A DNA stretch of 64,000 nucleotides from Akkermansia sp. (lineage in GTDB: Bacteria; Verrucomicrobiota; Verrucomicrobiia; Verrucomicrobiales; Akkermansiaceae), in assembly GCA_022787425.1 (NCBI GenBank), contig JALFWB010000022.1:1-64000 (forward strand), written 5' to 3'. Position numbers and translations under genes: made by a program. The notes under the pieces are model-generated. The model saw nothing but the letters and a program-made list of their open reading frames with translations. It was not told the DNA's origin and did not search any database. Position 1 is the stretch's first letter. Every line of letters starts with the position of its first letter. Of the stretch, positions 8,956 to 17,501 are shown piece after piece.

Positions 8956-10671
8956 ATGGCTTCAAATACATATGATTCCATCCCGGCCGATAGGATCGGG
9001 GTGTTGACTGAGGAGGCGCCCCAGCCGAGCCCGGAGGTGCTCGGGGATGAGAGTGCTGCCTCTTGTGTATGGAGTGATATATTGAGGCCGATTGCTTCGG
9101 ACCCGACGCCTATGGAGTTGCGCTATCTCGGTACTTGGGCCGAGGTGGCGACAGGATTGGGAACCGAGAATCTGGATTGGAATGATACGGACACGGCAGG
9201 CCGTATAACCTCGCTGACCACCTTCTGTGCCGGGACGGAGACCATCAGCCGGTACCCGAGCTACGGTACGGATGCCTACGCCTATGCGTACGATAACATC
9301 GGCAACCGCCTCACGGCACAGGAAGCGGAGGAACAGACGGCCTACACTGCTAACAACCTGAACCAATACACTGCGATTCAGGAGGGGGCGGCAGAGGCTT
9401 TCGCTCCGAGCTACGACGCCGATGGCAATCAGACCTTGGTGAAGACCTCCACGGGCATTTGGTCGGTGACCTACAACGCCGCGAACCGCCCCGTCGTCTT
9501 CGCAAACGAGGCCACAGGCACGGTCGTGGAATGCAGCTACGACTCCTCCGGCCGCCGCGCCACGAAGAAGGTAACCGTAAACGGTACGGTTACCCTGCAT
9601 CAGCGCTACATCTACCGGGGCTACCTGCAGATCGCCTGCTGCGACCTCACCCGCACGGCACACCCCTGCCTCTGGCTCATCACTTGGGACCCGACGCAGC
9701 CGATCGCCACCCGCCCGCTGGCTATTCAGAAGGACGGCACGTGGTACACCTACGGCTGGGATCTCACCAAGAACGTGACGGAGGTATTCACCACCACCGG
9801 CTACATCGGCACGGCGTACACCTACACCCCCTACGGTGAGGTAAGCGCAAGCGGCAACATCACCCAGCCCATCCAATGGAGCAGCGAGTACCACGATGCG
9901 GAGCTCGACCTCGTCTACTACAACTACCGGCACTATAACCCGGCAGATGGAAGATGGACAGGAAGAGATCTTTCTTTCTCAAAGCATAAATATTTGTCTC
10001 CTGCTGTTCTGCAGAGAACAGATTTTCTGGGCTTAATTGAGATGAGTAAGCCCACTTACAAAGAGGTGGATTCACTGATGACTCTCAAAGGGAAAGAAAA
10101 ACTTTTATTCGGAGGAGTTTCAATCAGAGTGGAATTAGAAGCAACTAAGGAAGAGAGAGGGAAAGAATATTGTGTTATTGTAAAAATTGTTAAATTTTGG
10201 ATCCATACAGAAGTTTTGAAGAGAAACTCGTTGCAGTATGATTTCGATGAGAATAAGCCATCTTCTATTGATCAGAAATTTATATGGCGTCTAAGACGCA
10301 CAAGAGATGCATTCGAAATTATGGGGGAGGAAAATTTTTGGATACTATATAATTCTCCCTTCAAACAAGTATCATACGAAGGTGTAAAAGTCCACGAAAA
10401 CGAGCACGCGAGAATAATGTTGAGTTACTCGTCTAAGATTAAAGATCTGTTAGGTAGCAAAACTATTGTTCAATGCTATCAGGATTGTGCCTCAAGAGAT
10501 AGAATATACAAGGGGGTGATGGATAAGAAGTGTCGCTATCCCAGAGGGAGTGAGCTTTCGAAGAGAGTGAGGGACGAGGTGTACGCATTGTTTCCGCCAG
10601 AGAAAACAATGGAGGCACTTGCAACCAGGGCTGAGTACCAGTATTATATCAACACCTTATTGAAAGATTGA
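8956..10671 (+). CDS. Short Rhs/YD-repeat tip protein with HExxH C-terminal domain
   Basis: 571 residues. Roughly residues 80-338 are Rhs core: YDNIGNRLTA, SYDADGNQTLV, YDSSGRRATKK, AYTYTPYGEV, WSSEYHDAELDLVYYNYRHY and the closing DGRWTGRD at about 333-338. Full Rhs proteins exceed 1000 residues and are exported; this one has no signal peptide and only the last part of the barrel. After D338 the sequence changes to an unrelated domain encoded by visibly AT-richer DNA, the usual pattern of a variable toxin tip. That domain contains VHENEHARI with H480-E481-x-x-H484, a zinc metallopeptidase motif, and three cysteines. The next gene starts one base after the stop. It may be an orphan tip that recombines with a full rhs gene elsewhere. 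The peptidase role is inferred from the motif only. Confidence 0.75.
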   Translation: MASNTYDSIPADRIGVLTEEAPQPSPEVLGDESAASCVWSDILRPIASDPTPMELRYLGTWAEVATGLGTENLDWNDTDTAGRITSLTTFCAGTETISRYPSYGTDAYAYAYDNIGNRLTAQEAEEQTAYTANNLNQYTAIQEGAAEAFAPSYDADGNQTLVKTSTGIWSVTYNAANRPVVFANEATGTVVECSYDSSGRRATKKVTVNGTVTLHQRYIYRGYLQIACCDLTRTAHPCLWLITWDPTQPIATRPLAIQKDGTWYTYGWDLTKNVTEVFTTTGYIGTAYTYTPYGEVSASGNITQPIQWSSEYHDAELDLVYYNYRHYNPADGRWTGRDLSFSKHKYLSPAVLQRTDFLGLIEMSKPTYKEVDSLMTLKGKEKLLFGGVSIRVELEATKEERGKEYCVIVKIVKFWIHTEVLKRNSLQYDFDENKPSSIDQKFIWRLRRTRDAFEIMGEENFWILYNSPFKQVSYEGVKVHENEHARIMLSYSSKIKDLLGSKTIVQCYQDCASRDRIYKGVMDKKCRYPRGSELSKRVRDEVYALFPPEKTMEALATRAEYQYYINTLLKD

Positions 10672-10672
10672 G

Positions 10673-11614
10673 ATGAACTTTCGGAGAACACTTGGTATTT
10701 TCCTGATGACATTGGCACTGTTGACCACGATGCCGATGGATGCTCATGCGTACTACAAGAGAAAACCTAACAACGGAGGGCCTAGGACAGAGCTTCCCCT
10801 CAACTATCATCAAGAAGCTATGGATGCCACTCGGGAGCTGCTGAAACATGAGACAGAAGCCTTGGAGGAGGGACGTTTTGATGCAGAGACTTTCAACAGC
10901 ATCCTGTCTGAGGCGACTGCATGTGATAAGCTGACGGAGCTGAGCGGTTCAAACGTCCTCTATGGTACCTTTCTGGGTTCCCCTTCCCAGACTACATTCG
11001 TCTCGGCCGATGGTCGTCACCGATACACGTTCTGCCTGCACAGCAGCTTCTATTTGGAAATAACCGCACGCTCAGGCAAAGAAATTGTTTTCCCTGACAA
11101 AAACGAGGGAATCAATCGGATAATGTTCGAGGAGCTTCGGGACAGCACCGCAGCTCTGCTGAAAGGGCTGCCGAAGCGTCATCAGGAGGATTGTTGGGGT
11201 GCCGCATGCCTTATTGAGGCTAATTTGAAGATGAAACCCGGTATCACACTCGAGAGTCTACTGCATGCCGCCGGGGTGGAATGTGAGGAGGCTGACCGTT
11301 TCCTGAAGGATTGGCGGCAGGGATTGAATCCTACGGCAAAGGGTGACCATTCGATTTTCTCCTTTTTGCTGTTATGGCGCGAGTGCTTAGCCTGTGTCCT
11401 CATTGAATCGCGTCCCGACTTATCTCTGCATCATTTCGCGGAAGCTATGCGGGAGCAGGCGAGTCATGCCGATTTCCCGGAGTGCCTGCGTTTCTATGTC
11501 CCCCAAAATGATGAAGCGGTAGAGGAATGCCTGAACCCGGACCTCTGGGACTATTTTGACATTACAGCGGAGAAAAAGGCTCCGTCCGGGGATGCTCCGC
11601 AGGAAAAGAATTGA
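10673..11614 (+). CDS. Exported partner of the Rhs tip, candidate immunity protein
   Basis: 313 residues with a clear signal peptide (RRTLGIFLMTLALLTT, cleavage likely after MDAHA). The mature protein is mostly helical and acidic with no motif I recognise. It begins one base after the Rhs tip stop codon, so the two are almost certainly co-translated, which is the usual position of an immunity gene. Export would put it in the periplasm, where an incoming or self toxin could be neutralised. Base composition is nearer to the housekeeping genes than that of the toxin tip. It could instead be an effector partner or an unrelated cargo gene. Confidence 0.6.
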   Translation: MNFRRTLGIFLMTLALLTTMPMDAHAYYKRKPNNGGPRTELPLNYHQEAMDATRELLKHETEALEEGRFDAETFNSILSEATACDKLTELSGSNVLYGTFLGSPSQTTFVSADGRHRYTFCLHSSFYLEITARSGKEIVFPDKNEGINRIMFEELRDSTAALLKGLPKRHQEDCWGAACLIEANLKMKPGITLESLLHAAGVECEEADRFLKDWRQGLNPTAKGDHSIFSFLLLWRECLACVLIESRPDLSLHHFAEAMREQASHADFPECLRFYVPQNDEAVEECLNPDLWDYFDITAEKKAPSGDAPQEKN

Positions 11615-11671
11615 CAGAATCAGGCCTTTCATGAGAATAATCCATTTCGTATATGAAACCGTCATTCGACC

Positions 11672-11831
11672 GGGGTGTAAGATCTTGTCTGTAAAATCTG
11701 AGCACCTCTTTGCTATTCGCATGCCGGCTGTGGCGTCCGACCAACGGGCGCTGTCTGAATTGAGCGACCGCGCCGGGGTAGGATGCGGCGACTGATTGGG
11801 CGGGTTGCTGAAATCCCGCGCATTTTTTGCT
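11672..11831 (+). repeat. Repeat segment 1, copy C
   Basis: Full copy matching 8619-8746, with the terminal part also matching 7929-7973. It abuts the pgm promoter and is the right border of the cassette array. Confidence 0.85.
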
Positions 11832-11859
11832 TGCGGGCGGGCGGGGGGTGTGCTAAACT
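11831..11859 (+). promoter_or_regulatory. pgm promoter
   Basis: TTGCGG (11831-11836), 17-base spacer, TAAACT (11854-11859), 12 bases before the ATG. Confidence 0.5.
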
Positions 11860-11871
11860 GTCGGCAACGTT

Positions 11872-13815
11872 ATGGACAGCCGACTTCTTTCCGCACTTCA
11901 GCAGGCAGTTGCCGAGGGCAAACTGCTTGCCGCCGCCGTAGATAACATTTGCCTGCTGCTGGAGGGCACCGGAGACCCCGTGGTGCCCGCCGCCGTGCAG
12001 CAACTGGCAGAGCAGGGGGCTTGGGCAGAGCTCAACAACCGCTTCTACAAGACGCTCGCATTCGGTACCGGCGGCCTGCGCGGCCGCACCATCGGCTCCG
12101 TCATCGCCCCGGCAGAGGCCGGCGAGGGCGGGGTGAACGGCCGCCCGCAGTTCCCCTGCGTCGGTACGGCCTGCATGAACTTCTTCAATGTGGGGCGCGC
12201 GATGCGGGGCCTCATTGCCTATGTGCGCCGCTTTGTGGAGGCCGAGGGCAGCGGGCGCAAACCGCTCATCGTCATCGGGCATGACACCCGCCACTTCTCC
12301 CGCGACTTCGCGGAATTCTGCGCCCGCATCTCGACGGACCTGGGCTGCGACTGCGCCCTCTTCGACGGCCCTTGCTCCACGCCGGAGGTTTCCTTTGCCA
12401 TCCGTGAGTTGAACGCCGACACGGGCGTGGTCATCACGGCCTCCCACAACCCCGCGCACGACAACGGCTTCAAGGCCTATTTCAACGACGGCGCGCAGCT
12501 TGTCTCGCCGCATGACAAGGCGGTGATTGCGGAGGTGAACGCCCTCAAGACGGACGCCTACGAGCCGCTGCCCGCCGAGCAGCAGGGCAGCCTGAGCGTG
12601 CTGGGGCCGGACTTCGACCGCATCTACATCGACCGCCTCAAGGGCGTGGTGCTGCGCCCGGAGGTATTCGGCAAGGCTTCGGCCAAGGTGGTGTACACCA
12701 ACCTGCACGGCACGGGCAAGCGCTGCGTGGTGCCCATTCTGCAGGAGGTGGGCTGCAATGTCATCACCGTGCCGGAGCAGGATGTGCAGGACGGGCGCTT
12801 CCCGACCGTGGCCTCCCCGAACCCGGAGAACGCGCCGGCTCTGGATATGGCGATCCGCCTGGCCGATGCCGAGCAGGCCGATCTGGTGATTGCCACGGAT
12901 CCGGACTGCGACCGCATGGGCATCGCCGTGCGAGATGCCGCCACGGGCAAGATGCAGCTGCTGACGGGCAACCAGACGGGCTGTCTGCTGGCCTGGTACC
13001 GCTGCAAGTCGCTGCGCGACGCGGGCATCGTGACGGATGCGAACGCGGAGCACGCGGTGATGGTAAAGACCTTTGTGACCAGCCCGCTGCAGGACGCCAT
13101 CGCGGCCCACTTCGGTATTGCTACCGTGAATGTGCTGACCGGTTTCAAGTATATTGCAGCCAAGCTCGGTAAGTACGAGCGCGCCATCCCCGCCGAGCTG
13201 CGCGGCAATTATCGCCGCATGGATGAGGCGGCCACCCGCGCCCTGCGCCTGCAGCACAGCAAGTACTTCGTCTTCGGCGGTGAGGAGAGCTACGGCTACC
13301 TAGCCCAGGACTTCGTGCGCGACAAGGATGCCAACGTGGCGGCCCTCTGCCTAGCGGAGATGAATGCTTACCTCGCCTCGCAGGGTATCGGCCTCACCGA
13401 GTGCCTGGATCACATCTACGCCGAGCTGGGCTTCTACAAGGAGCTGGGCAAGAACATCGTGATGGAGGGCGCGGACGGTGCTGCCAAGATTGCCGCGCTC
13501 ACTCGCAGCTACATTGAGAACCCGCCCACCGAGATGGACGGAACCCCCGTGACGGCGGTGCGCGATTTCTCGTCCGGTACATTGGTGGATGCCGAGGGCG
13601 ACCCCATCCCGGCGGAGAAGATGCTCTTCATCGACCTGGCGGACGGCCGCAGCTTTGCGGTGCGCCCCTCCGGCACGGAGCCCAAGATCAAGTTCTACCT
13701 CTTTGCCCACGGTGAGCGCGGGGCGGAACTTGCCGCCTCGAAGGCTGCCGTAGAGGCGTCCATCAACGCCCTCTGGGCTGCGGTGGAGGCGGATGCGCGC
13801 GCGCGCATGGCATGA
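11872..13815 (+). CDS. Phosphoglucomutase/phosphomannomutase family protein
   Basis: 647 residues, in the range of the PgcA/PGM2-like alpha-D-phosphohexomutases. It interconverts sugar 1- and 6-phosphates, feeding glycogen, cell wall and LPS precursor synthesis in the cytoplasm. All four signature loops are visible: the phosphoserine loop VVITASHNPAHDNG, the metal loop ATDPDCDRMG, the sugar-binding loop GGEESYGYL (the GEESYG form favours glucose-type substrates), and the phosphate loop RPSGTEPKIKF. The ATG at 11872 is close behind a promoter. crcB begins four bases after the stop, so they form an operon. Exact substrate (glucose, mannose or pentose phosphate) cannot be decided from sequence alone. 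Confidence 0.9.
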   Translation: MDSRLLSALQQAVAEGKLLAAAVDNICLLLEGTGDPVVPAAVQQLAEQGAWAELNNRFYKTLAFGTGGLRGRTIGSVIAPAEAGEGGVNGRPQFPCVGTACMNFFNVGRAMRGLIAYVRRFVEAEGSGRKPLIVIGHDTRHFSRDFAEFCARISTDLGCDCALFDGPCSTPEVSFAIRELNADTGVVITASHNPAHDNGFKAYFNDGAQLVSPHDKAVIAEVNALKTDAYEPLPAEQQGSLSVLGPDFDRIYIDRLKGVVLRPEVFGKASAKVVYTNLHGTGKRCVVPILQEVGCNVITVPEQDVQDGRFPTVASPNPENAPALDMAIRLADAEQADLVIATDPDCDRMGIAVRDAATGKMQLLTGNQTGCLLAWYRCKSLRDAGIVTDANAEHAVMVKTFVTSPLQDAIAAHFGIATVNVLTGFKYIAAKLGKYERAIPAELRGNYRRMDEAATRALRLQHSKYFVFGGEESYGYLAQDFVRDKDANVAALCLAEMNAYLASQGIGLTECLDHIYAELGFYKELGKNIVMEGADGAAKIAALTRSYIENPPTEMDGTPVTAVRDFSSGTLVDAEGDPIPAEKMLFIDLADGRSFAVRPSGTEPKIKFYLFAHGERGAELAASKAAVEASINALWAAVEADARARMA

Positions 13816-13819
13816 CGGC

Positions 13820-14191
13820 ATGAAGAGCTTGCTCCTCATTGCCGCCGGTAGTGCCTGCGGAGGGGTGCTGCGCCACCTGCTCGGCTGCCGTGTGCGGCTG
13901 TTGTGGGTGGGCAGTGCCTTTCCCTGGCACACCCTGCTCATCAATTTGTCGGGCTGCTTGGTGTTGGGATTCCTCACCGGCTTGGCAGAGCGCTGCCCCG
14001 GGCTGCCGCAGGAGTGGCGTTTGGCCCTCACCGTCGGACTCTGCGGCGGCTTTACGACCTTCTCCACCTTCGCGCAGGAGAACATCGATCTGCTGCGCTC
14101 CGGCTCCCTCTTCCTTCCTGCCGCCTACATGGCCCTTTCACTCATCGGTGGCTTGGCCCTAGCCGCCCTCGGGTTCTGTCTCGCCCGGTGA
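13820..14191 (+). CDS. crcB: Fluoride exporter CrcB/Fluc
   Basis: 123 residues, the usual size, with four predicted membrane helices. Fluc proteins are dual-topology dimeric fluoride channels of the inner membrane. The conserved elements are present: GGVLRHLL near the N-terminus, LLINLSGCLVLGFL (the NxxG helix 2 motif), and GGFTTFSTFAQE with the helix 3 break and phenylalanines lining the pore. The start at 13820 was chosen because the upstream codons overlap pgm. No fluoride riboswitch fits in the four-base gap to pgm, so expression follows the mutase gene. Confidence 0.9.
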   Translation: MKSLLLIAAGSACGGVLRHLLGCRVRLLWVGSAFPWHTLLINLSGCLVLGFLTGLAERCPGLPQEWRLALTVGLCGGFTTFSTFAQENIDLLRSGSLFLPAAYMALSLIGGLALAALGFCLAR

Positions 14192-14198
14192 ATACGAA

Positions 14199-14233
14199 AA
14201 GCGGGCTGCGACTCCGTGAATCGCAGCCCGCTT
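14199..14233 (+). terminator. Terminator between convergent crcB and FKBP genes
   Basis: A perfect 13-base stem (AAGCGGGCTGCGA and its complement) with a nine-base loop. The minus-strand side is followed by TTTTCG, so it serves the FKBP transcript best, and it can also halt crcB. Confidence 0.8.
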
Positions 14234-14251
14234 CGTAAGATGGGGAAGGGG

Positions 14252-15121
14252 TTACTTCTTCGGTGTGGCGGGCACGATCTCGCCGCCCTGCGGGTCGAGA
14301 CCCTGAGCGCGGAGAGCTGCCTCAATCTCCGGGGTGAGGGCATCGAGGCTGCCGGCAGCGGGTTTCGCGGGGGCCTTCTTGATGTCCTTGAGCGTCATCG
14401 TGAAGATGAGGGTGCTGTTAGCGGAGATAGGACCGAGGTTCTGGTCGCCGTAGGCGAGCTCGGAGGGGATGCACACCTCCCAAGTGGAGCCGATGGGCAT
14501 GAGCTTGAGGGCCTCCGTGAAACCGGGGATGACCTGGGTGATGGGGAAGTCCACCGGCTGACCCTCCGAGGAATCGAACACGGTGCCGTTCACGAGCTTG
14601 CCCTCGTAGACAACGGCGGCAATGGCGCCGTCACCGTCTTTGTCGGCATCGAACTTACGGCCCTTACCCTCGGTGATCACCTTGTACTGCAGGCCGCTGG
14701 CGGTGGTGGTCACGCCGGGCTTCTTGGCGTTCTCCTCCAGGAACTTCTTACCTGCCTCCTCATTGGCGGCAGCGGCGGCGTCATCGCGCTTGGTGAGCTC
14801 CTCGGTAAAGGCCTTCATGGGAGCCTCCATGGCGGCGATGGTCTCCTGAGAGGGGCGCTCGCCCTTGAGGGCGGCAGCCAAGCCCTCCAGGAGCTTGTCC
14901 TTGTTGATGTCATCCATGGAGATGGACTTGGTCTCTGCGGTCATCTGGGCACCGGTCATGTAGCCGATGTAGTAGGAGAAGGCCTCAGAGGGGGTCCACT
15001 GCGCAGCGGGGGCTGCGGCTGCCGGGGCGGCAGCGGGAGCGGCGGACGGCTCTTGGGCAGCGGCCAAGGGAGCCATGGCTGCAAGAGCCAGGCCGAGCAT
15101 CGTTTTGTGCATGTTATTCAT
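14252..15121 (-). CDS. Exported FKBP-type peptidyl-prolyl isomerase
   Basis: 289 residues (or 286 from the second ATG). A signal peptide (MLGLALAAMAPLAAAQ) is followed by an Ala/Pro linker, a helical FKBP N-terminal dimerisation region (about 40-145) with repeated acidic-basic helices, then the FKBP domain: ASGLQYKVI, VVYEGKLVNGTVFDSSEG, VIPGFTEALKLMPIGSTW, IPSELAYGDQ, LIFTMTLKDI. This is the FkpA/Mip layout; such proteins speed proline isomerisation and act as periplasmic chaperones. An insertion in the domain reads DADKDGDGA, resembling an EF-hand calcium loop. The gene lies 12 bases after the exported protein at 15134, in one transcript. Confidence 0.9.
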   Translation of the reverse strand: MNNMHKTMLGLALAAMAPLAAAQEPSAAPAAAPAAAAPAAQWTPSEAFSYYIGYMTGAQMTAETKSISMDDINKDKLLEGLAAALKGERPSQETIAAMEAPMKAFTEELTKRDDAAAAANEEAGKKFLEENAKKPGVTTTASGLQYKVITEGKGRKFDADKDGDGAIAAVVYEGKLVNGTVFDSSEGQPVDFPITQVIPGFTEALKLMPIGSTWEVCIPSELAYGDQNLGPISANSTLIFTMTLKDIKKAPAKPAAGSLDALTPEIEAALRAQGLDPQGGEIVPATPKK

Positions 15122-15133
15122 AATGAAATGCAG

Positions 15134-15631
15134 TTATTTTTTTGTGGTGTCAAGGTAGGTGTTCTTGGTCTTGGTCCAAGAATCCATTAGGGATTTGTAG
15201 AGCTGCCGCACCTGCGCCTCGCTGTCGAGCTGGAACTCCACATTGTGACTGTAAGCCCCCTCCGGGAACTTGCGGCCGGGCAGGCGGGTGGCGCCGCCGG
15301 TCTTGCTGTCCACTAGGTCGCGGGTGTTGCTCAGGCGTTCCTTCCAGGTGTTCGCCTGCTCGCCGGTGTAGGCATAGAAGCGGATGGAGTGGTTGCCCGT
15401 CGTGTCCACCGTCAGCTCGATCATGCGCACGGAGCCATCCAGCAAGTAGGAGTGCAGGCTGACGGAGATGACGGAGGTGAGGAGGATGCTGGTGGCGCCG
15501 CCGGACAGGTTCGCCGTCCACAGCGGTTTGGAGCAGGAAGAGGTATTCACCGCGTTCTGCGCGGCGGCGGTGCCGGGCAGCACAGCGCAGGCAGTGCCGA
15601 GAAGAAAGAGAAGGTGGCGTGCGTTTTTCAT
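15134..15631 (-). CDS. Exported protein of unknown function
   Basis: 165 residues from the ATG at 15631. A signal peptide (HLLFLLGTACAVLPGTAAAQ) is followed by a mature domain with TANLSGG, SVSLHSYLLDGSVRMIELTV and HSIRFYAYTG, probably a beta-rich fold. I do not recognise a family. The start was chosen because it follows a well-formed promoter; codons further upstream overlap the promoter. It is the first gene of a two-gene unit with the FKBP isomerase, which suggests a periplasmic or outer-membrane folding client or cofactor, though this is only context. Confidence 0.75.
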   Translation of the reverse strand: MKNARHLLFLLGTACAVLPGTAAAQNAVNTSSCSKPLWTANLSGGATSILLTSVISVSLHSYLLDGSVRMIELTVDTTGNHSIRFYAYTGEQANTWKERLSNTRDLVDSKTGGATRLPGRKFPEGAYSHNVEFQLDSEAQVRQLYKSLMDSWTKTKNTYLDTTKK

Positions 15632-15644
15632 AACAGCAGATGCG

Positions 15645-15673
15645 ATTTTAGCGTGTGCGCGGCGGGACGTCAA
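15645..15673 (-). promoter_or_regulatory. Promoter of exported protein-FKBP unit
   Basis: On the minus strand, TTGACG (15673-15668), 17-base spacer, TAAAAT (15650-15645), 13 bases before the ATG. Confidence 0.65.
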
Positions 15674-15706
15674 GCTCATATGCAGTCATGACACACAGCG
15701 CGGCCT

Positions 15707-17491
15707 TCAGCGTCTGCGGTGGCGGGGGGAGGAGAAGCGCTCGTGGAAGGGCACGGCCTCCCGCTCGCGGCCCCGGTAGGAGCGGGTAGGGGCACTGTGC
15801 CGGCTGCGCGGCTCGCGGGTATCCCTGCGGTCGCGGTCCTCGCGCTCACGGGGGCGGTAGCTGTTCTCGCGGTGGTCGCCGCGGCCCTTGTCCTCCCGCA
15901 GGTTCACCTCATAGCCGCAGAGCATGCAGACCTGCAGGTGCTCCAGCAGCATGGGTGCTACCTCCGTGGATACCTCGATCAGGGTGTGCTTGGGGAAGAT
16001 GCGGATGTCCCCCACGCTGCCGCGGGGTGCGCCGCCTTCGTTATACAGCAGGCCCGCTACGTCCTTGGGCCGGATGCGCAGGCGGGAGCCCGCATTCATG
16101 AACAGCGTGGTGCACTCCTCCGGCGCGGGGAAGTCCGGCCGCTGCTCGCGTGGGGCCTTCTCGGCGGCCTCCCGGCGCGCGGGGCGGCTCGGGCGGTCCT
16201 CCGGTATGGTTTGTAGCTCGCGGCTCTGCTTGCTGATGAGCAGGTTGAACATGGCGGCAAGCAGCTTCTCCTGCGGCAGCTCCAGGTCGCGCAGTTCATC
16301 GGGGAACTCGGGCATCTGCGCCGCGGCATCCAATATCTCGTCTACCAAACTCTCCCGGCGTGCTTGCTGTACGCGCTCGGCGGTCATCACTTTTTCGCGC
16401 GGCATCTTTTGCCCCACAAAGCGCTCGATGCGGGCCAACAGGGAGAAATCGCGCCGCCCGATGAAGGTCACGGCTTTGCCCTTGCGCCCGGCGCGGGCCG
16501 TGCGGCCGATGCGGTGCACGTAGTCCTCCGGGTCGCGAGGCAGCTCAAAGTTCACCACGATGTCCACGTCATCGATGTCCAGCCCGCGCGCGGCGATGTC
16601 CGTGGCGACCAGCACATTGATGTTGCCCTTGCGGAAGGACTCCATCACGCGCTCGCGCAGGGTCTGCGGCATGTCGCCGTGCAGGCGGTCCACGGAGTAG
16701 CCGCGGGCCAGCAAGCCGTCTACAATATCATCGACTACGCGCTTGGTGTTGGCAAAGACAAGCCCACGCTTCATGCGGCCCATCTCGATGAGGCGGCTGA
16801 GTACCTCGATGCGGGAGGAGAAGAGTACCTCGTACACCGCCTGCTCGCAGGTGGGCACGGTGAGCACGGGACGTTCGATGGCAATCTCCAACGGGTCCTG
16901 CGCCAGGCTGTCGATGAGTCGGCGGATAACGGGTGACATGGTGGCGGAGAAGAAGAGGGTCTGCCGTTTCTCCGGCAGCATGGCCACCACGCGGTCAATG
17001 TCCTCCTGAAAGCCCATGTCGAGCATCTCATCCGCTTCATCCAAAATCAGCATGGAGATGTTTTCCGTGTTCAGCTCGCCCTGTTCCATCAGGTCGATGA
17101 CACGCCCCGGGGTGCCGACCACAAACTGGGCCCCGCGGCGCAGGGCTGCTATCTGCGGACCGAAGGAGGCCCCGCCGTAGATGGGGACGGAGGAGACGCC
17201 GTCCATGAAAATCGCCAGTTTTTCTACCTCGCGGCAAATCTGCACGGCCAGCTCGCGCGTGGGGGCCAGGCACAACACCTGCACGCCCGCTACCTCCGGG
17301 TCGATGCTTTCCAGCGCGGGGATGGCAAAGGACAGCGTCTTGCCCGAGCCCGTGTGCGAGATGCCCACGATGTCCGCCCCCTGCAGGGCCGGCGGGATCG
17401 CGCGCTCCTGAATCGGGGAGGGGGTGTCGAAGCCCAGTACTTCGATGGCTTCCAAGATGGCGGGGCATATGCCCAGGTCAGAAAAACTCAT
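15707..17491 (-). CDS. DEAD-box ATP-dependent RNA helicase (CsdA/DbpA type)
   Basis: 594 residues. The RecA-like helicase core has the Q motif (TPSPIQERAIP), motif I SHTGSGKT, PTRELAVQ, LDEADEMLDMGF, FFSATMSP, and motif VI HRIGRTARAGRKG. After a linker comes a DbpA-type RNA-binding domain (SRLRIRPKDVAGLLYNEGG, HTLIEVSTEV), then an Arg/Asp/Ser-rich tail (residues about 540-594). Such proteins unwind structured RNA during ribosome assembly and RNA decay. The start at 17491 (MSFSDLG) is the usual position; codons upstream of it are an open but unconserved extension. Confidence 0.93.
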   Translation of the reverse strand: MSFSDLGICPAILEAIEVLGFDTPSPIQERAIPPALQGADIVGISHTGSGKTLSFAIPALESIDPEVAGVQVLCLAPTRELAVQICREVEKLAIFMDGVSSVPIYGGASFGPQIAALRRGAQFVVGTPGRVIDLMEQGELNTENISMLILDEADEMLDMGFQEDIDRVVAMLPEKRQTLFFSATMSPVIRRLIDSLAQDPLEIAIERPVLTVPTCEQAVYEVLFSSRIEVLSRLIEMGRMKRGLVFANTKRVVDDIVDGLLARGYSVDRLHGDMPQTLRERVMESFRKGNINVLVATDIAARGLDIDDVDIVVNFELPRDPEDYVHRIGRTARAGRKGKAVTFIGRRDFSLLARIERFVGQKMPREKVMTAERVQQARRESLVDEILDAAAQMPEFPDELRDLELPQEKLLAAMFNLLISKQSRELQTIPEDRPSRPARREAAEKAPREQRPDFPAPEECTTLFMNAGSRLRIRPKDVAGLLYNEGGAPRGSVGDIRIFPKHTLIEVSTEVAPMLLEHLQVCMLCGYEVNLREDKGRGDHRENSYRPREREDRDRRDTREPRSRHSAPTRSYRGREREAVPFHERFSSPRHRRR

Positions 17492-17501
17492 ACGGGCGAG
17501 G

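Noticed and set aside
11713-13257. Minus-strand open frame of 514 codons
   Set aside because: Antisense to the phosphohexomutase, which has all catalytic motifs on the plus strand.
13816-13819. Fluoride riboswitch for crcB
   Set aside because: The gap to the upstream gene is four bases, and no fluoride aptamer pattern is seen in the 3' end of pgm.
14216-15190. Plus-strand open frame of 324 codons, Gly/Leu-rich
   Set aside because: Antisense to the FKBP gene, whose domain is unmistakable; it also crosses a terminator.
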